Source: Selenomonas sputigena_A
GTDB taxonomy: Bacteria > Bacillota > Negativicutes > Selenomonadales > Selenomonadaceae
DNA: 64,000 nt
Assembly (NCBI RefSeq): GCF_051603425.1
Contig: NZ_CP194411.1
Span: forward strand, 1,054,001 to 1,118,000
Reading direction: 5' to 3'
Shown here: positions 51,794 through 60,188 of the stretch, piece after piece
Layout: every line of letters begins with the position of its first letter
Position numbering within the stretch: the stretch's first letter is position 1
Notes under the pieces: generated by a model
The model's database searches: none
What the model saw: the letters and a program-made list of their open reading frames with translations, nothing else
Told to the model about the DNA's origin: nothing
Made by a program: the position numbers and the translations under genes

Positions 51794-52626
51794 GACGGTT
51801 CCTCCAGGCGTATGGCGATGCGTGTGAGATAGTCTTTTTCGTCAGAGGCGGCGATTTCGTCGATGAGGCTTTCCTCGTAGGAGCAGCCGACGGGGGTCAG
51901 CGCGTGCTCCGCCAGGTAGGCGCGCAGAAGTGCGTAGGCAGGCGCAGTCTTCATGTAGTCGCCTGCGAAATAGGTCACGAGGTAGCGCCCGGCGAGGCGT
52001 TCGTGCCGGAATTCTTTCGGCAGACGGCGCAGGGGCAGTGCGGTGGGGGTGAAGTAACGGCAGATGAGCCCTTCCTGTCCCGGCGTCATGTAGTCGGCGC
52101 GTTCGACCATCGCGCCGAAGCCGAAGCCTGCGTAGACATCGTGGGACAACACATAGCGCAGATGAGCGGCGATGGCCTTTTCCACTGCCGCATGGTGCCC
52201 CTGCTCCTCCCAGGTGCGCGTCGCCTCGGAAAGAAGCAGCGTCGCCTTCTCCCACTGCTCCTCGTATACTTTCCCGACGGTGATGCTTTTGGCGGCGGAC
52301 AGACGTTCGCTTTGCCTGCGCACGAGGGCGCGCTTTCTGAGGAGCTCCTTGATTTCTCCGTCGAGCCAGGTCTCCTGGCTTTGGAGAAGCTCCTGAAGGT
52401 TTTCGGGGCTGCGCTCCTTCATATAGTCTTTGATCTCTCCCAGTTCCAGTCCCATGCCGCGCATGGTGCGTATGAGGTGAAAGGGATAGATCTGCCAGAA
52501 GGAATAGGTGCGGTAGCCGTTCGCGGCGACGCCCGCAGGCCGAAATATGCCCTCGCTGTCGTAGTAGTGCAGGGTGCGTTTGTTGACCCCGGTGATCTTG
52601 GCGAATTCCCCGGTGTGAAATGTCAT
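51790..52626 (-). CDS. MerR-family transcriptional regulator
   Basis: About 278 aa. The N-terminal winged HTH (TGEFAKITGVNKRTLHYYDSEGIF, then GYRTYSFWQI) and a dimerising coiled coil (ENLQELLQSQETWLDGEIKE) are followed by a C-terminal domain of about 150 residues, probably a GyrI-like effector-binding domain as in BmrR-type regulators. The start could be 52638 or 52626. Divergent to it is a promoter with a 19-bp spacer and dyad, the hallmark of MerR-controlled promoters, leading to a MATE exporter. Confidence 0.85.
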   Translation of the reverse strand: MTFHTGEFAKITGVNKRTLHYYDSEGIFRPAGVAANGYRTYSFWQIYPFHLIRTMRGMGLELGEIKDYMKERSPENLQELLQSQETWLDGEIKELLRKRALVRRQSERLSAAKSITVGKVYEEQWEKATLLLSEATRTWEEQGHHAAVEKAIAAHLRYVLSHDVYAGFGFGAMVERADYMTPGQEGLICRYFTPTALPLRRLPKEFRHERLAGRYLVTYFAGDYMKTAPAYALLRAYLAEHALTPVGCSYEESLIDEIAASDEKDYLTRIAIRLEEPS

Positions 52627-52707
52627 GCGGCGCGGCATGGCGACAGCTCCTTTCTTTCCCTGCTTTGCGGGAGTTCGTGAAATGGGAAAAAGATTTGCAG
52701 GGCAGGC

Positions 52708-52738
52708 TTGACATTACAGTTACTGTATAGTTTACTAT
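52708..52738 (+). promoter_or_regulatory. MerR-type promoter for the MATE exporter
   Basis: -35 TTGACA (52708-52713) and -10 TACTAT (52733-52738) are 19 bp apart, too far for unaided sigma-A use but standard for MerR activation. The dyad TACAGTTACTGTA (52715-52727) lies in the spacer. It points toward the MATE gene. Confidence 0.75.
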
Positions 52739-53050
52739 GAAAGTCCAAGAAGTCAAGCCCGAAGGGCGCAGGCGGATTGGCGAACTTTCATTAAGGGCGG
52801 CGCACAATGTCCACAAAGTGGACGTTTGTGCGTGTAGGTTACCATGAAACCCCAAGAGGTCAAGCCAAAGGTGCAGACCGATTGGTCAGGTTTCTGTAAG
52901 GGCGGCGCACAATGTCCACAAAGTGGACGTTTGTGCGTGTAGGTTACCATGAAACCCCAAGAGGTCAAGCCAAAGGTGCAGACCGATTGGTCAGGTTTCT
53001 GTAAGGGCGGCGCACAATGTCCACAAAGTGGACGTTTGTGCGTGTAGCTT
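52734..53050. repeat. Three tandem R2 hairpin repeats (about 105 bp each)
   Basis: Units begin near 52734, 52841 and 52946. The second and third are nearly identical; the first differs in its 5' half. Each has the long hairpin GCACAATGTCCAC-AAA-GTGGACGTTTGTGC (two interior mismatches). In the MATE mRNA they would form three stable stems in a leader of about 350 nt. Related copies are at 1684 and 1970. Confidence 0.85.
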
Positions 53051-53099
53051 ACACTGGAAAATAACAAGAATCAACCGCTTGGGAAAGGATGGATTTTGC

Positions 53100-54461
53100 A
53101 TGAACGCATTGGCGCGGCATTTCGGTCTCGGAGGGCTTCTGCGCTTTGCTGCTCCGGCGATCGGCATGATGCTGGTCATTTCCATATATACGGTCACGGA
53201 CGGCATCTTTATCGGCCGCTACGCGGGCAGCCTCGCGCTGGCCGCTTCGAATATCGTCTATCCGGCGCTGAATCTCGTTTTCGGCCTTTCCATCATGCTG
53301 GCTTCGGGCGGCTCGGCTCTCGTCGCAAAGACGATGGGCGAGGGGGATATGGCGCTGGCGCGCAGCCGCTTCACGATGATTGCGGCGGTCGGAGCGGCGC
53401 TCGGCGTATGGCTGGCGCTTTCGGTCTTCTTCTTCATGGAGCCGCTTCTTTCGCTTCTGGGTGCATCGCCCGAGCTTTATGCGGACTGCCGCTCCTATCT
53501 CGCGGTGAATATCTTTTTTGCGCCGTGCATCGCCCTGATGATTGTTTTCAATGCCTTTTATATTGCCGACGGACGCCCTGTGCAGGGATTTTTCGTCTCT
53601 CTTACGGCAGGGATGGTGAATGCCGGGCTGGACTATGTGTTTCTCGCGCTTTTCGGCATGGGCGTATTCGGCGCAGGCCTGGCGACGGGGCTTTCTGATC
53701 TGACGGCGGCCGTTTTGGGGCTGCTGTATTTTTCGCGCTGGAGCCGCACGATTTTCTTCTCGCGCTTTTCCTTTTCCCTGCGCCCGCTTTTTCGGGCCGC
53801 CTATAATGGCTCTTCCGAGATGGTCACGCAGCTCTCCGTCGGCATCACGACGTACCTCTTCAACCTCGTGACCTTCGCCTATGCAGGGGCGGACGGCGTC
53901 GCGGCGATCAGCATCATCCTCTATGCGGAAATGCTTCTGACGGCTGTATTCATGGGCTTTTCCAACGGTGTCGCGCCGATTTTTTCCTATCGGTTCGGCG
54001 CACGGGACTATGGGGAGCTGCGCCGTCTGCTGCGCCTGTCGCTCGGCGTGCTCCTTGCCTTCGGGTTTCTGTCGTTTGCGGCGGCGCATGTTTTTGCCGC
54101 GCCCTTGATCGCGCTTTTCCTGCCCGACGGGGGTCATGTCTATACGCTCGCCCACGGAGGTTTCCTGCTCTTTTCCTGGAGTTTCCTGCTCTGCGGCTTC
54201 AATCTCTTCGCTTCGAGCTTCTTCACGGCGCTTTCCGACGGCAAGATGTCGGCGATTTTGTCCTTCGTGCGCAACCTTGCCGGCATCGTGATCTTCCTGC
54301 TCGTCCTGCCGCGCTTCTTCGGGCTGGACGGCGCATGGCTCGCCGTGCCTGCCGCCGACGCCGCCGCCGTCGTGCTCTCCTTCTGGCAGCTCCATGGAGC
54401 CGCCGAATCCTTTCGGGAAAAGAAGGAAAAGGCGCGGGTCGGGGTGATCTTGGAACGATGA
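53100..54461 (+). CDS. MATE-family efflux transporter
   Basis: A 453-aa multidrug/toxin-extrusion family protein with 12 membrane segments (LRFAAPAIGMMLVISIYTVT, TDGIFIGRYAG, and the second-half repeat NGSSEMVTQLSVGITTYLFN with SNGVAPIFSYRFGARDYGEL). Substrates unknown. The ATG at 53100 follows GGAAAGGATGG. The MerR-type promoter upstream suggests drug- or metabolite-induced expression, as for Bmr. Confidence 0.9.
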   Translation: MNALARHFGLGGLLRFAAPAIGMMLVISIYTVTDGIFIGRYAGSLALAASNIVYPALNLVFGLSIMLASGGSALVAKTMGEGDMALARSRFTMIAAVGAALGVWLALSVFFFMEPLLSLLGASPELYADCRSYLAVNIFFAPCIALMIVFNAFYIADGRPVQGFFVSLTAGMVNAGLDYVFLALFGMGVFGAGLATGLSDLTAAVLGLLYFSRWSRTIFFSRFSFSLRPLFRAAYNGSSEMVTQLSVGITTYLFNLVTFAYAGADGVAAISIILYAEMLLTAVFMGFSNGVAPIFSYRFGARDYGELRRLLRLSLGVLLAFGFLSFAAAHVFAAPLIALFLPDGGHVYTLAHGGFLLFSWSFLLCGFNLFASSFFTALSDGKMSAILSFVRNLAGIVIFLLVLPRFFGLDGAWLAVPAADAAAVVLSFWQLHGAAESFREKKEKARVGVILER

Positions 54462-54506
54462 AGGACTGGGACTGAATTTTTTGTCAGCGAGAAGGAGGAT
54501 GAAGCG

Positions 54507-55967
54507 ATGGGGAGGATCATCGTTTGCCTTGCAGCGGCAGCTATTTTTTGCGGCATATTGCCGGCGGCTGCCATTGTCGCCTCCGCGACGCCGAAAGCGG
54601 ACGAGGCGAACGAGGCGCGGCAGCCGGACTACGGCGTGGCGCTTTCGGGGCGCTGTGCTGAGGCGGATTTTTGGTGCAGCGCGGCGGGGGAACGGCTCCT
54701 GGGCACGGCGGAGGACGTCGCGGCGCTGAATGAACGACTGCGCGAGGCCGAGCCGAGCCTGGTGCGCCTGGAGGATCTGCCGCGCGCCGTCTCGCGCGCC
54801 GGGCTGCGGCGCTGGATGGAGGAGGCCGCACCCGCACGCGGGACGTGGTATGCGCCGGAAAAGCCGCTGGCCGATGCGGCCTATGCAGCCGTTGTTGAAA
54901 ACTGCGGCATGGAGGAATTGCCGCTTCGAAATACCGTGCGCTATGGCGTCGCGGTGCGCCGTGCTGATCTGCGCCTTTTGCCGACGGAGGACGCCTGGCT
55001 CGATACGCCGGGGGATGTCTGCTACGACAGCCTGCAGGCGACGGCGGTCGATCCGGCGGAGCCTCTGGCTGTATGGGCGGAGAGCCGGGACGGCAGGTTT
55101 TTCTTCGTTTCCATGCGCTATTACCGCGGCTGGCTGGCGCAGGAGGACGTCGCCCTTTGCTCCCGCGAGGCATGGCTTTCCTATGTGAAGCCTGCGGACT
55201 TCCTCGTCGTGACGGCGAATCGCTACGAAGCGCCCGAAGCGGCAGGCGGACAGATCTATCAGCTCGGCAGCCGCATACCGCTGGCAAAGCGCGGCGGGGC
55301 GCTGCTTGCCCGTCTGCCGCAGAGGGCGGCGGACGGCAGGCTCGAGGAGCTTTTTCTGCCGCTTCCTTACCGTGAGGGGGATGCGCAAGGCGTCGACAGG
55401 GCGGCGGACGATCCCGCTGCCCTGCCGCTCCATCGCGGTTTCCTGCCCTATACGGCAAATAATGTCCTGCGCTCGGCCTTTTCTTGCCTCGGCGATGTCT
55501 ACGGCTGGGGCGGGCAGGACGGCAGCGTTGACTGCTCGTCCTTTGTCGCCGATGCTTACCGCACGGTGGGCATCGAGCTGCCGCGTGACGCCGACCGGCA
55601 GGAAGCGGCGTTTTTCGGCGCGGCGTCCGACACGGAGCCGGACGGCAGGAAGAGCGCTGTTTTCCCGTGCGCCGTCGATCTGGAAAATCTCTCCTCGAAG
55701 GCGCGGACAAGGGAGCTGCTCGCCGCGCCTCCGGCAAGCCTTCTCTTTCGCTCGGGGCATGTGATGCTGCTTCTCGGCGAGGATGAGGGAAAGCCGTACA
55801 TCATCCACTCCTTAAGCGGCTGCTGGGAGAGAACGCCGGCAGGCATCGTGCGCCGCCGCATACGGCGCGTGCTCGTCAGCGATGCGTATTTTCTCACGGG
55901 CAGCGGCGGCACGAATCTCGACGCCTGCACGAGCATCGGCAGTTTCGTTTCAAGAGAGGGGAAATAG
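54507..55967 (+). CDS. SH3-domain NlpC/P60 cell-wall peptidase
   Basis: A 486-aa exported protein: N-terminal signal sequence (IVCLAAAAIFCGILPAAAIV), a bacterial SH3b1-type domain (about 145-235: RRADLRLLPTEDAWLDTPGD, VSMRYYRGWLAQEDVALC), and a C-terminal NlpC/P60 domain with the catalytic cysteine in GSVDCSSFVADAYRTVG and histidine in LFRSGHVMLLLG. The layout resembles gamma-D-glutamyl-diamino acid endopeptidases of the YkfC type, cutting peptidoglycan stem peptides. Monocistronic or read through from the MATE gene (46 bp). Confidence 0.85.
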   Translation: MGRIIVCLAAAAIFCGILPAAAIVASATPKADEANEARQPDYGVALSGRCAEADFWCSAAGERLLGTAEDVAALNERLREAEPSLVRLEDLPRAVSRAGLRRWMEEAAPARGTWYAPEKPLADAAYAAVVENCGMEELPLRNTVRYGVAVRRADLRLLPTEDAWLDTPGDVCYDSLQATAVDPAEPLAVWAESRDGRFFFVSMRYYRGWLAQEDVALCSREAWLSYVKPADFLVVTANRYEAPEAAGGQIYQLGSRIPLAKRGGALLARLPQRAADGRLEELFLPLPYREGDAQGVDRAADDPAALPLHRGFLPYTANNVLRSAFSCLGDVYGWGGQDGSVDCSSFVADAYRTVGIELPRDADRQEAAFFGAASDTEPDGRKSAVFPCAVDLENLSSKARTRELLAAPPASLLFRSGHVMLLLGEDEGKPYIIHSLSGCWERTPAGIVRRRIRRVLVSDAYFLTGSGGTNLDACTSIGSFVSREGK

Positions 55968-56002
55968 CTGCGCCGATTGTCTTGTATGGCAAAGGACCTT
56001 TG

Positions 56003-56041
56003 TGATACAATAAAATAGGTTCTTATATATTTATTGTATCA
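56003..56041. promoter_or_regulatory. 12-bp perfect inverted repeat upstream of the DUF805 gene
   Basis: TGATACAATAAA and TTTATTGTATCA are separated by 15 bp that contain TTATAT, a possible -10. It may be an operator or an AT-rich hairpin. The gene start follows 17 bp downstream. Confidence 0.5.
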
Positions 56042-56058
56042 TAAAGGGGATGATCTTG

Positions 56059-57000
56059 ATGAAGAAATGTGTGGGATGCGGGATACCTTTGCCGGACGAC
56101 ACAAGCTTTTGCAGCGAATGCGGCGCTGCCCAGACGGCGCCTGCGCCGCAGGCCGCGGATGCCGCGCCTGCGGTGACGCATTGCCCGCAGTGCGGCGCTG
56201 CCGTGGAGCCGGGGGCGAAGTTCTGCGCCAGCTGCGGACAGAGCATCGCAGCCGCAGCGGTGCCGGCTGCGCAGCCGGCGATGGGGAATGCGGCGCAGGG
56301 CCAGGGCGCCCGTAATTTTGCGCCGCAGGGACAGCCGCCGCAGGGCGGAGCGCAGTCCTTCGGTGCGCCGGGACAACCGAAGCGCTTCGATGCGCCTAGT
56401 CAGCCCCATCGCTTTGGCACGCCGCCTGAAAGCGGCCAGCCGCAGCGCTTTGATGCACAGCCTGCCGGGGGACAGCCGCAGCGTTTCGGTGCGCCGCCTG
56501 CAGGTCAGCCGCAGCAGTTTAGCGCACAGAATGCGCAGGGCGGCATGGGCGGGCGGCCTTCTTCCAACCCGCTGCCGGGCGGAGCGAACATCGATGCAAA
56601 TTCCATCAAGGAAAAGCTCTTCTCCTTCGAGGGGCGTTTGAACCGTCAGCCGGCGATTCTGCGTTTTCTGGCTGTAATGTTCGCCACCATGGTTGTCACA
56701 AGTATCGTTTCCGGGATTTTCTATGTTATCGCCGGTATTGCGGGAGAGGTTCTGTCGAGCGCGGGGACGGCTATTGAAATCCTTAGAGCGCTGATTGTCT
56801 TTGTGCTTTACATTCCGGCGATCGTCATCAACTTCTCGCTCGCCGTCCGCCGCTGCCATGACATCGGGCTTTCCGGCTGGCTGACTTTGATTTTCCTGAT
56901 CCCTGTGGTCGGCACCTTCTTCCTGCTGTTCCTCTGGATCAAGCCGGGAACGCCGGGCGATAATCCGTATGGTCCGGATCCTTTGCAGCAAAGGTTCTAA
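56059..57000 (+). CDS. Zinc-ribbon protein with DUF805 membrane domain
   Basis: A 313-aa protein. Two zinc ribbons (CVGCGIPLPDDTSFCSECG, CPQCGAAVEPGAKFCASCG) precede a long disordered linker with repeated QPQRFGAP-like units (about residues 75-170) and a C-terminal DUF805 domain with four membrane helices (EGRLNRQPAILRF, then AVRRCHDIGLSGWLTLIFLI, KPGTPGDNPYGPDP). DUF805 proteins (YhaH type) have no known function. The ATG at 56059 follows AAGGGG. Confidence 0.8.
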   Translation: MKKCVGCGIPLPDDTSFCSECGAAQTAPAPQAADAAPAVTHCPQCGAAVEPGAKFCASCGQSIAAAAVPAAQPAMGNAAQGQGARNFAPQGQPPQGGAQSFGAPGQPKRFDAPSQPHRFGTPPESGQPQRFDAQPAGGQPQRFGAPPAGQPQQFSAQNAQGGMGGRPSSNPLPGGANIDANSIKEKLFSFEGRLNRQPAILRFLAVMFATMVVTSIVSGIFYVIAGIAGEVLSSAGTAIEILRALIVFVLYIPAIVINFSLAVRRCHDIGLSGWLTLIFLIPVVGTFFLLFLWIKPGTPGDNPYGPDPLQQRF

Positions 57001-57107
57001 CCGCGCAGTTTTGGCGGGCGGCTCTTTTTCTGCCGCCCGCATAGGAAATAGCCGCGCGGTTATGGGATGCGTGCCCGCTCGGCTGCATGGAAGCGAGGGA
57101 AAAGAAT

Positions 57108-58067
57108 ATGCCTAAGTTTTGCACAAAATGCGGCGCTGCCCTTGCCGAAGGCCAGCGATTCTGCAACAGCTGCGGCGCTCCGCTCGCCGGCGCGGGCGTG
57201 CAGACCGGCAGTGCATATCCGCCTGCGCCGGGTCAGCCGGGTCAGCAAAGCGGCTATCCGCAGCCTGACGCACAGCAGGGCGGCTATCCGCCGTATGACG
57301 GACAGCAGACGCAGCGGCAAGGTGCGCCTGCCTCGGGATCGAGCAAGACGCTGTTTCTGCTGGGCGGTGTTGCGGCGCTTTTGGTACTGCTTCTCCTCGC
57401 CGGCGGAGGCTATGCTTTTTATGCGTACCAAAAGCAGCAAACGCAGGATTCGCCTGTGGTGATTGATCAGGAAGATCCGAAGAAAGCCGATGAGACGCCT
57501 TTGGACAACAACGTCGCTGTGCCCGTGAAAGACATCCTGCAGGCATCGCAGGAAGAGCTGGAGGCCTGCGGGGATACGCTCGAGGGGGATATCATCGCTA
57601 CTTCTTATGGGCACAGCCCGGACGGCTTTCTCGCCGTGAAGCAGCTGCCCAGGACGCCGATCTTTGTCCTGCTTGACCGAAAAAATCACCGCGTCCTGAC
57701 CTGCTGCCCCGTGAACATGAGCCTGCGGGAATTTGCCAAAAGGCGCGAACAAAGGAATCCCGCTCCCCTGATCGTGCGTTTCGGCGCGTCCAAGCCCGAT
57801 CTGGGCAGGGATCGGGACAAGGGGAAATGGGAGCATTTCAACCACCACATGGATATCCTGGCGAACTACGAATACGACGGTGCGGGCGAACTCGTCTACG
57901 GCATGCAGTATTCCGAGCACGGCCTCCATCACACGAGCTACGATGTCCCACTCTATGAGCAGAAACATGTCGATATGATGAATCTTTTCCTCGCCGAAGC
58001 CTACGAGCTTTATAAGCGTTCGCAGGGCACGTCCGCCGATGCGGCGATGGATTTGCAGCGGAAGTAA
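57108..58067 (+). CDS. Zinc-ribbon membrane protein
   Basis: A 319-aa protein with one zinc ribbon (CTKCGAALAEGQRFCNSCG), a Gly/Gln/Tyr/Pro linker (QQSGYPQPDAQQGGYPPYDG), one transmembrane helix (LGGVAALLVLLLLAGGGYAF, about 85-105) and an extracytoplasmic domain of about 210 residues (LRTPIFVLLDRKNHR-like core; HHTSYDVPLYEQKHVDMMNL). Unknown function. Same build as 39579 and 59218. Confidence 0.75.
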   Translation: MPKFCTKCGAALAEGQRFCNSCGAPLAGAGVQTGSAYPPAPGQPGQQSGYPQPDAQQGGYPPYDGQQTQRQGAPASGSSKTLFLLGGVAALLVLLLLAGGGYAFYAYQKQQTQDSPVVIDQEDPKKADETPLDNNVAVPVKDILQASQEELEACGDTLEGDIIATSYGHSPDGFLAVKQLPRTPIFVLLDRKNHRVLTCCPVNMSLREFAKRREQRNPAPLIVRFGASKPDLGRDRDKGKWEHFNHHMDILANYEYDGAGELVYGMQYSEHGLHHTSYDVPLYEQKHVDMMNLFLAEAYELYKRSQGTSADAAMDLQRK

Positions 58068-58085
58068 GAGGAAAGAAATAAAAAG

Positions 58086-58127
58086 AAAGGCTATGCATAG
58101 CCCGTTCGGCTTATGCACAGCCTTTTT
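58086..58127. terminator. Bidirectional terminator
   Basis: AAAGGCTATGCATA and TTATGCACAGCCTTT pair with one mismatch, followed by TTC on the plus strand and AAAGAAA on the left arm side. It separates two convergent genes. Confidence 0.75.
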
Positions 58128-58128
58128 C

Positions 58129-59022
58129 TTATGCTCCGCCCGTTCCGGCCAGGCGCTCGACTTCTTCCAGCGGCAGCTGCGTCGCGGCGGCAATTTGGGA
58201 AAGCGTGAGTTTGCCCAGCCCCAGCAAAGCCAACGCCGTCCCACGGGCAGATTCGAGGCGCCCCTCGGCACGCCCGGCCTCACGTCCCTCGGCACGCCCA
58301 ACCTCACGTCCCTCGGCACGCCCGGCCTCACGCCCCTCGGCACGGCCCTCTTCCAATTTCCTCTCACCGAATTTCTCCATCAGTTCGCACATGGCGTTCA
58401 CCCCCTCTGGTTTTCCCTTAAAGTAATCCATCCGTTTGGCAAGCTCTTCATAGTGCATTCGTTCGGGGCTCTCGCAGAAAAAATCCTGCATGAGCCTGCC
58501 CAGCGGCGTGTCCTCGCGATTTGCCCCGTTGACATAGAGAATATGCGCCCCGTCGTCAAAGGTTTGCTGAATTTCCTGCACCATTCGCTCCACATGATAG
58601 AGCGGGTATCCGGCATGATAGATATCGTTTTCCGTGATGAAAATCACCCATGTTTCCGGCAGGTCGGAGAAATCCGCCCCCTTTGCCAATTCACGCGAAT
58701 CCATCATACTGCTATTATATCGCGCCCGGCGCGATATTGCACCCTCGTTTGCCCGTTGGACTTCGCAATCGTAAAGCTTCCCGTCGCTGTCCTCTGCCAG
58801 CACATCAAAGCGAACACCGCGTCCGTAGAGATTGTCCGCGCTCTGCTGTGTGACCACCTGCTTGACAATAAGATCGTCGCGCCCGAGGAAAATGCGCAGT
58901 AAAAGCTGCATTCCCTCGATGTTGTCGTCGAAACATACATTGAAAAACGTGTCATCGATCAAACGGAATTTTTGGATCAAGGCAAGATATTCGCTCGGAA
59001 CGCCTCCTTTAAGCATGCTCAT
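58129..59022 (-). CDS. Rpn-family recombination-promoting nuclease / PD-(D/E)XK protein
   Basis: A 297-aa protein of the Rpn/PDDEXK_2 group. The nuclease core is visible as GVRFDVLAEDSDGKLYDCEVQ (D, E and Q in the PD-(D/E)XK arrangement), followed by RRARYNSSMMDS and WVIFITENDIYHAGYPLYHV. The C-terminal part carries an 8-residue repeat (GREAGRAE) encoded by 24-bp DNA repeats and a short HTH-like end. Rpn proteins are mobile, phage-defence or recombination-linked nucleases. I placed the start at 59022 behind GAGGGAG. Confidence 0.85.
   Translation of the reverse strand: MSMLKGGVPSEYLALIQKFRLIDDTFFNVCFDDNIEGMQLLLRIFLGRDDLIVKQVVTQQSADNLYGRGVRFDVLAEDSDGKLYDCEVQRANEGAISRRARYNSSMMDSRELAKGADFSDLPETWVIFITENDIYHAGYPLYHVERMVQEIQQTFDDGAHILYVNGANREDTPLGRLMQDFFCESPERMHYEELAKRMDYFKGKPEGVNAMCELMEKFGERKLEEGRAEGREAGRAEGREVGRAEGREAGRAEGRLESARGTALALLGLGKLTLSQIAAATQLPLEEVERLAGTGGA
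58261..58344 (-). repeat. 24-bp tandem repeat inside the Rpn gene (3.5 units)
   Basis: Units begin at 58261, 58285, 58309 and 58333 (partial), each close to CCCTCGGCACGCCCGGCCTC on the plus strand. 24 bp is a multiple of three, so gain or loss of units changes the linker length without a frameshift. Confidence 0.8.
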
Positions 59023-59053
59023 GGCATCCGCTCCCTCTCTCTGTGATACTATC

Positions 59054-59082
59054 ATATTATGTGCTGTGGTAAGCGTTGTCAA
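59054..59082 (-). promoter_or_regulatory. Promoter of the Rpn-family gene
   Basis: Minus strand: -35 TTGACA (59077-59082), 17-bp spacer, -10 TAATAT (59054-59059). Confidence 0.7.
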
Positions 59083-59217
59083 TATATGCTTTGCCTGCTG
59101 CTCCCTTCGGATTACTTTTCCTTGCATTGCAGGACAATTCGCTTTGACAGAGAATCTTAATCTTTAGCAGAAGAAACGATGTTTGCTTTTTGACGTGGGG
59201 AACAAGATCGGGGGAAA

Positions 59218-60027
59218 ATGATGAAATATTGCAGAAACTGCGGCACGGCGATTCCCGAGGGGTCTGCCGCCTGCCCGAATTGCGGCACGGGCGTGAATCT
59301 TGTGAAGCCGCAGAGCGCACCGCAAGGCGCCGTGCAGCAGAATTGGCAGCAGGGCGCACCGGGGCAGCCGAACCGTTATCCGCAGCAAGGCGCACCGGGT
59401 CCGTCGCCGAACGGCTATCCGCAGCAGGGGGATTCATCCGGCAAGAAGGGGCTTTTGCTCGGCTGCGGCATCGCGCTTGTGCTCGCCTTCTTTTTGTTCG
59501 CTGCGGGCGGCATCGGCTACTATCTGTATCGCACGAACAGCGATGCGGACACGGCGAAGACGCCGCCGGCACAGACATCGCAGCCCCCCGCACAGGAGCC
59601 GGCTGGCGCCCCGTCCGGGCAAAGGAAGTTGGAGACGCAGCAGAATGCGGCGGCATGGAACGATCTCGTGCGGGAAAAAGATGACATCGACATTGCCATC
59701 GGCGAGGTGGCAAGCCGCGCCAATCGTCATTTGAGCGCCTATCCGGACTTTCGCAACGCCCCCGGCCTGATGAACGACGCACGGGCCGTCATGGAGCGCG
59801 CGCGCAAAGCGGAGAGCCGCGCGAGCATGCTCGAAGGCGTAGATCCGGCGAGACGCAACGCGCTGCGCTCTCTCTTCGCGATCGAGGTGCATCGTGCGCA
59901 GGGACTTTACAAGGGCATGGTCGACAGCTCGAACGGCGGCGACTACAGCTACGGCTTCGGCGACGGCACGACCGCCTCGTACGCTTTCGATGAGGCGAAC
60001 GCGCAGTTCAACAGCCTTTACCGATGA
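59218..60027 (+). CDS. Zinc-ribbon membrane protein
   Basis: A 269-aa protein with one zinc ribbon (CRNCGTAIPEGSAACPNCG), a Gln/Pro/Gly/Tyr linker (PNRYPQQGAPGPSPNGYPQQ), one transmembrane helix (GLLLGCGIALVLAFFLFAAG, about 81-102) and a helical extracytoplasmic domain. The start could be the ATG at 59218 or the next codon at 59221. Fourth member of the zinc-ribbon set, divergent from the Rpn gene. Confidence 0.75.
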   Translation: MMKYCRNCGTAIPEGSAACPNCGTGVNLVKPQSAPQGAVQQNWQQGAPGQPNRYPQQGAPGPSPNGYPQQGDSSGKKGLLLGCGIALVLAFFLFAAGGIGYYLYRTNSDADTAKTPPAQTSQPPAQEPAGAPSGQRKLETQQNAAAWNDLVREKDDIDIAIGEVASRANRHLSAYPDFRNAPGLMNDARAVMERARKAESRASMLEGVDPARRNALRSLFAIEVHRAQGLYKGMVDSSNGGDYSYGFGDGTTASYAFDEANAQFNSLYR

Positions 60028-60034
60028 ACCGGAG

Positions 60035-60083
60035 GCACGATAAAAGGCGGGCAGCTGCAATGGCTGTCCGCCTTTTATCGTGC
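60035..60083. terminator. Bidirectional terminator
   Basis: GCACGATAAAAGGCGG and CCGCCTTTTATCGTGC form a 16-bp perfect stem, with inner CAGC/GCTG. It ends the zinc-ribbon gene, and may also act on the convergent transcript from 60740. Confidence 0.75.
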
Positions 60084-60188
60084 GGTGCAAGGAATGAATT
60101 GCTGCCGGAAAAATGCAGCGACATACGCAAGAACATGGGAGATGAACTTGCCGCGGCTGATATGCTCGGCAAGCGGAGCCTTGGGACG

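Noticed and set aside
53049..55808. A 919-codon open frame on the minus strand
   Set aside because: It is antisense to the MATE and NlpC genes, which have clear motifs; the frame is a composition artefact.
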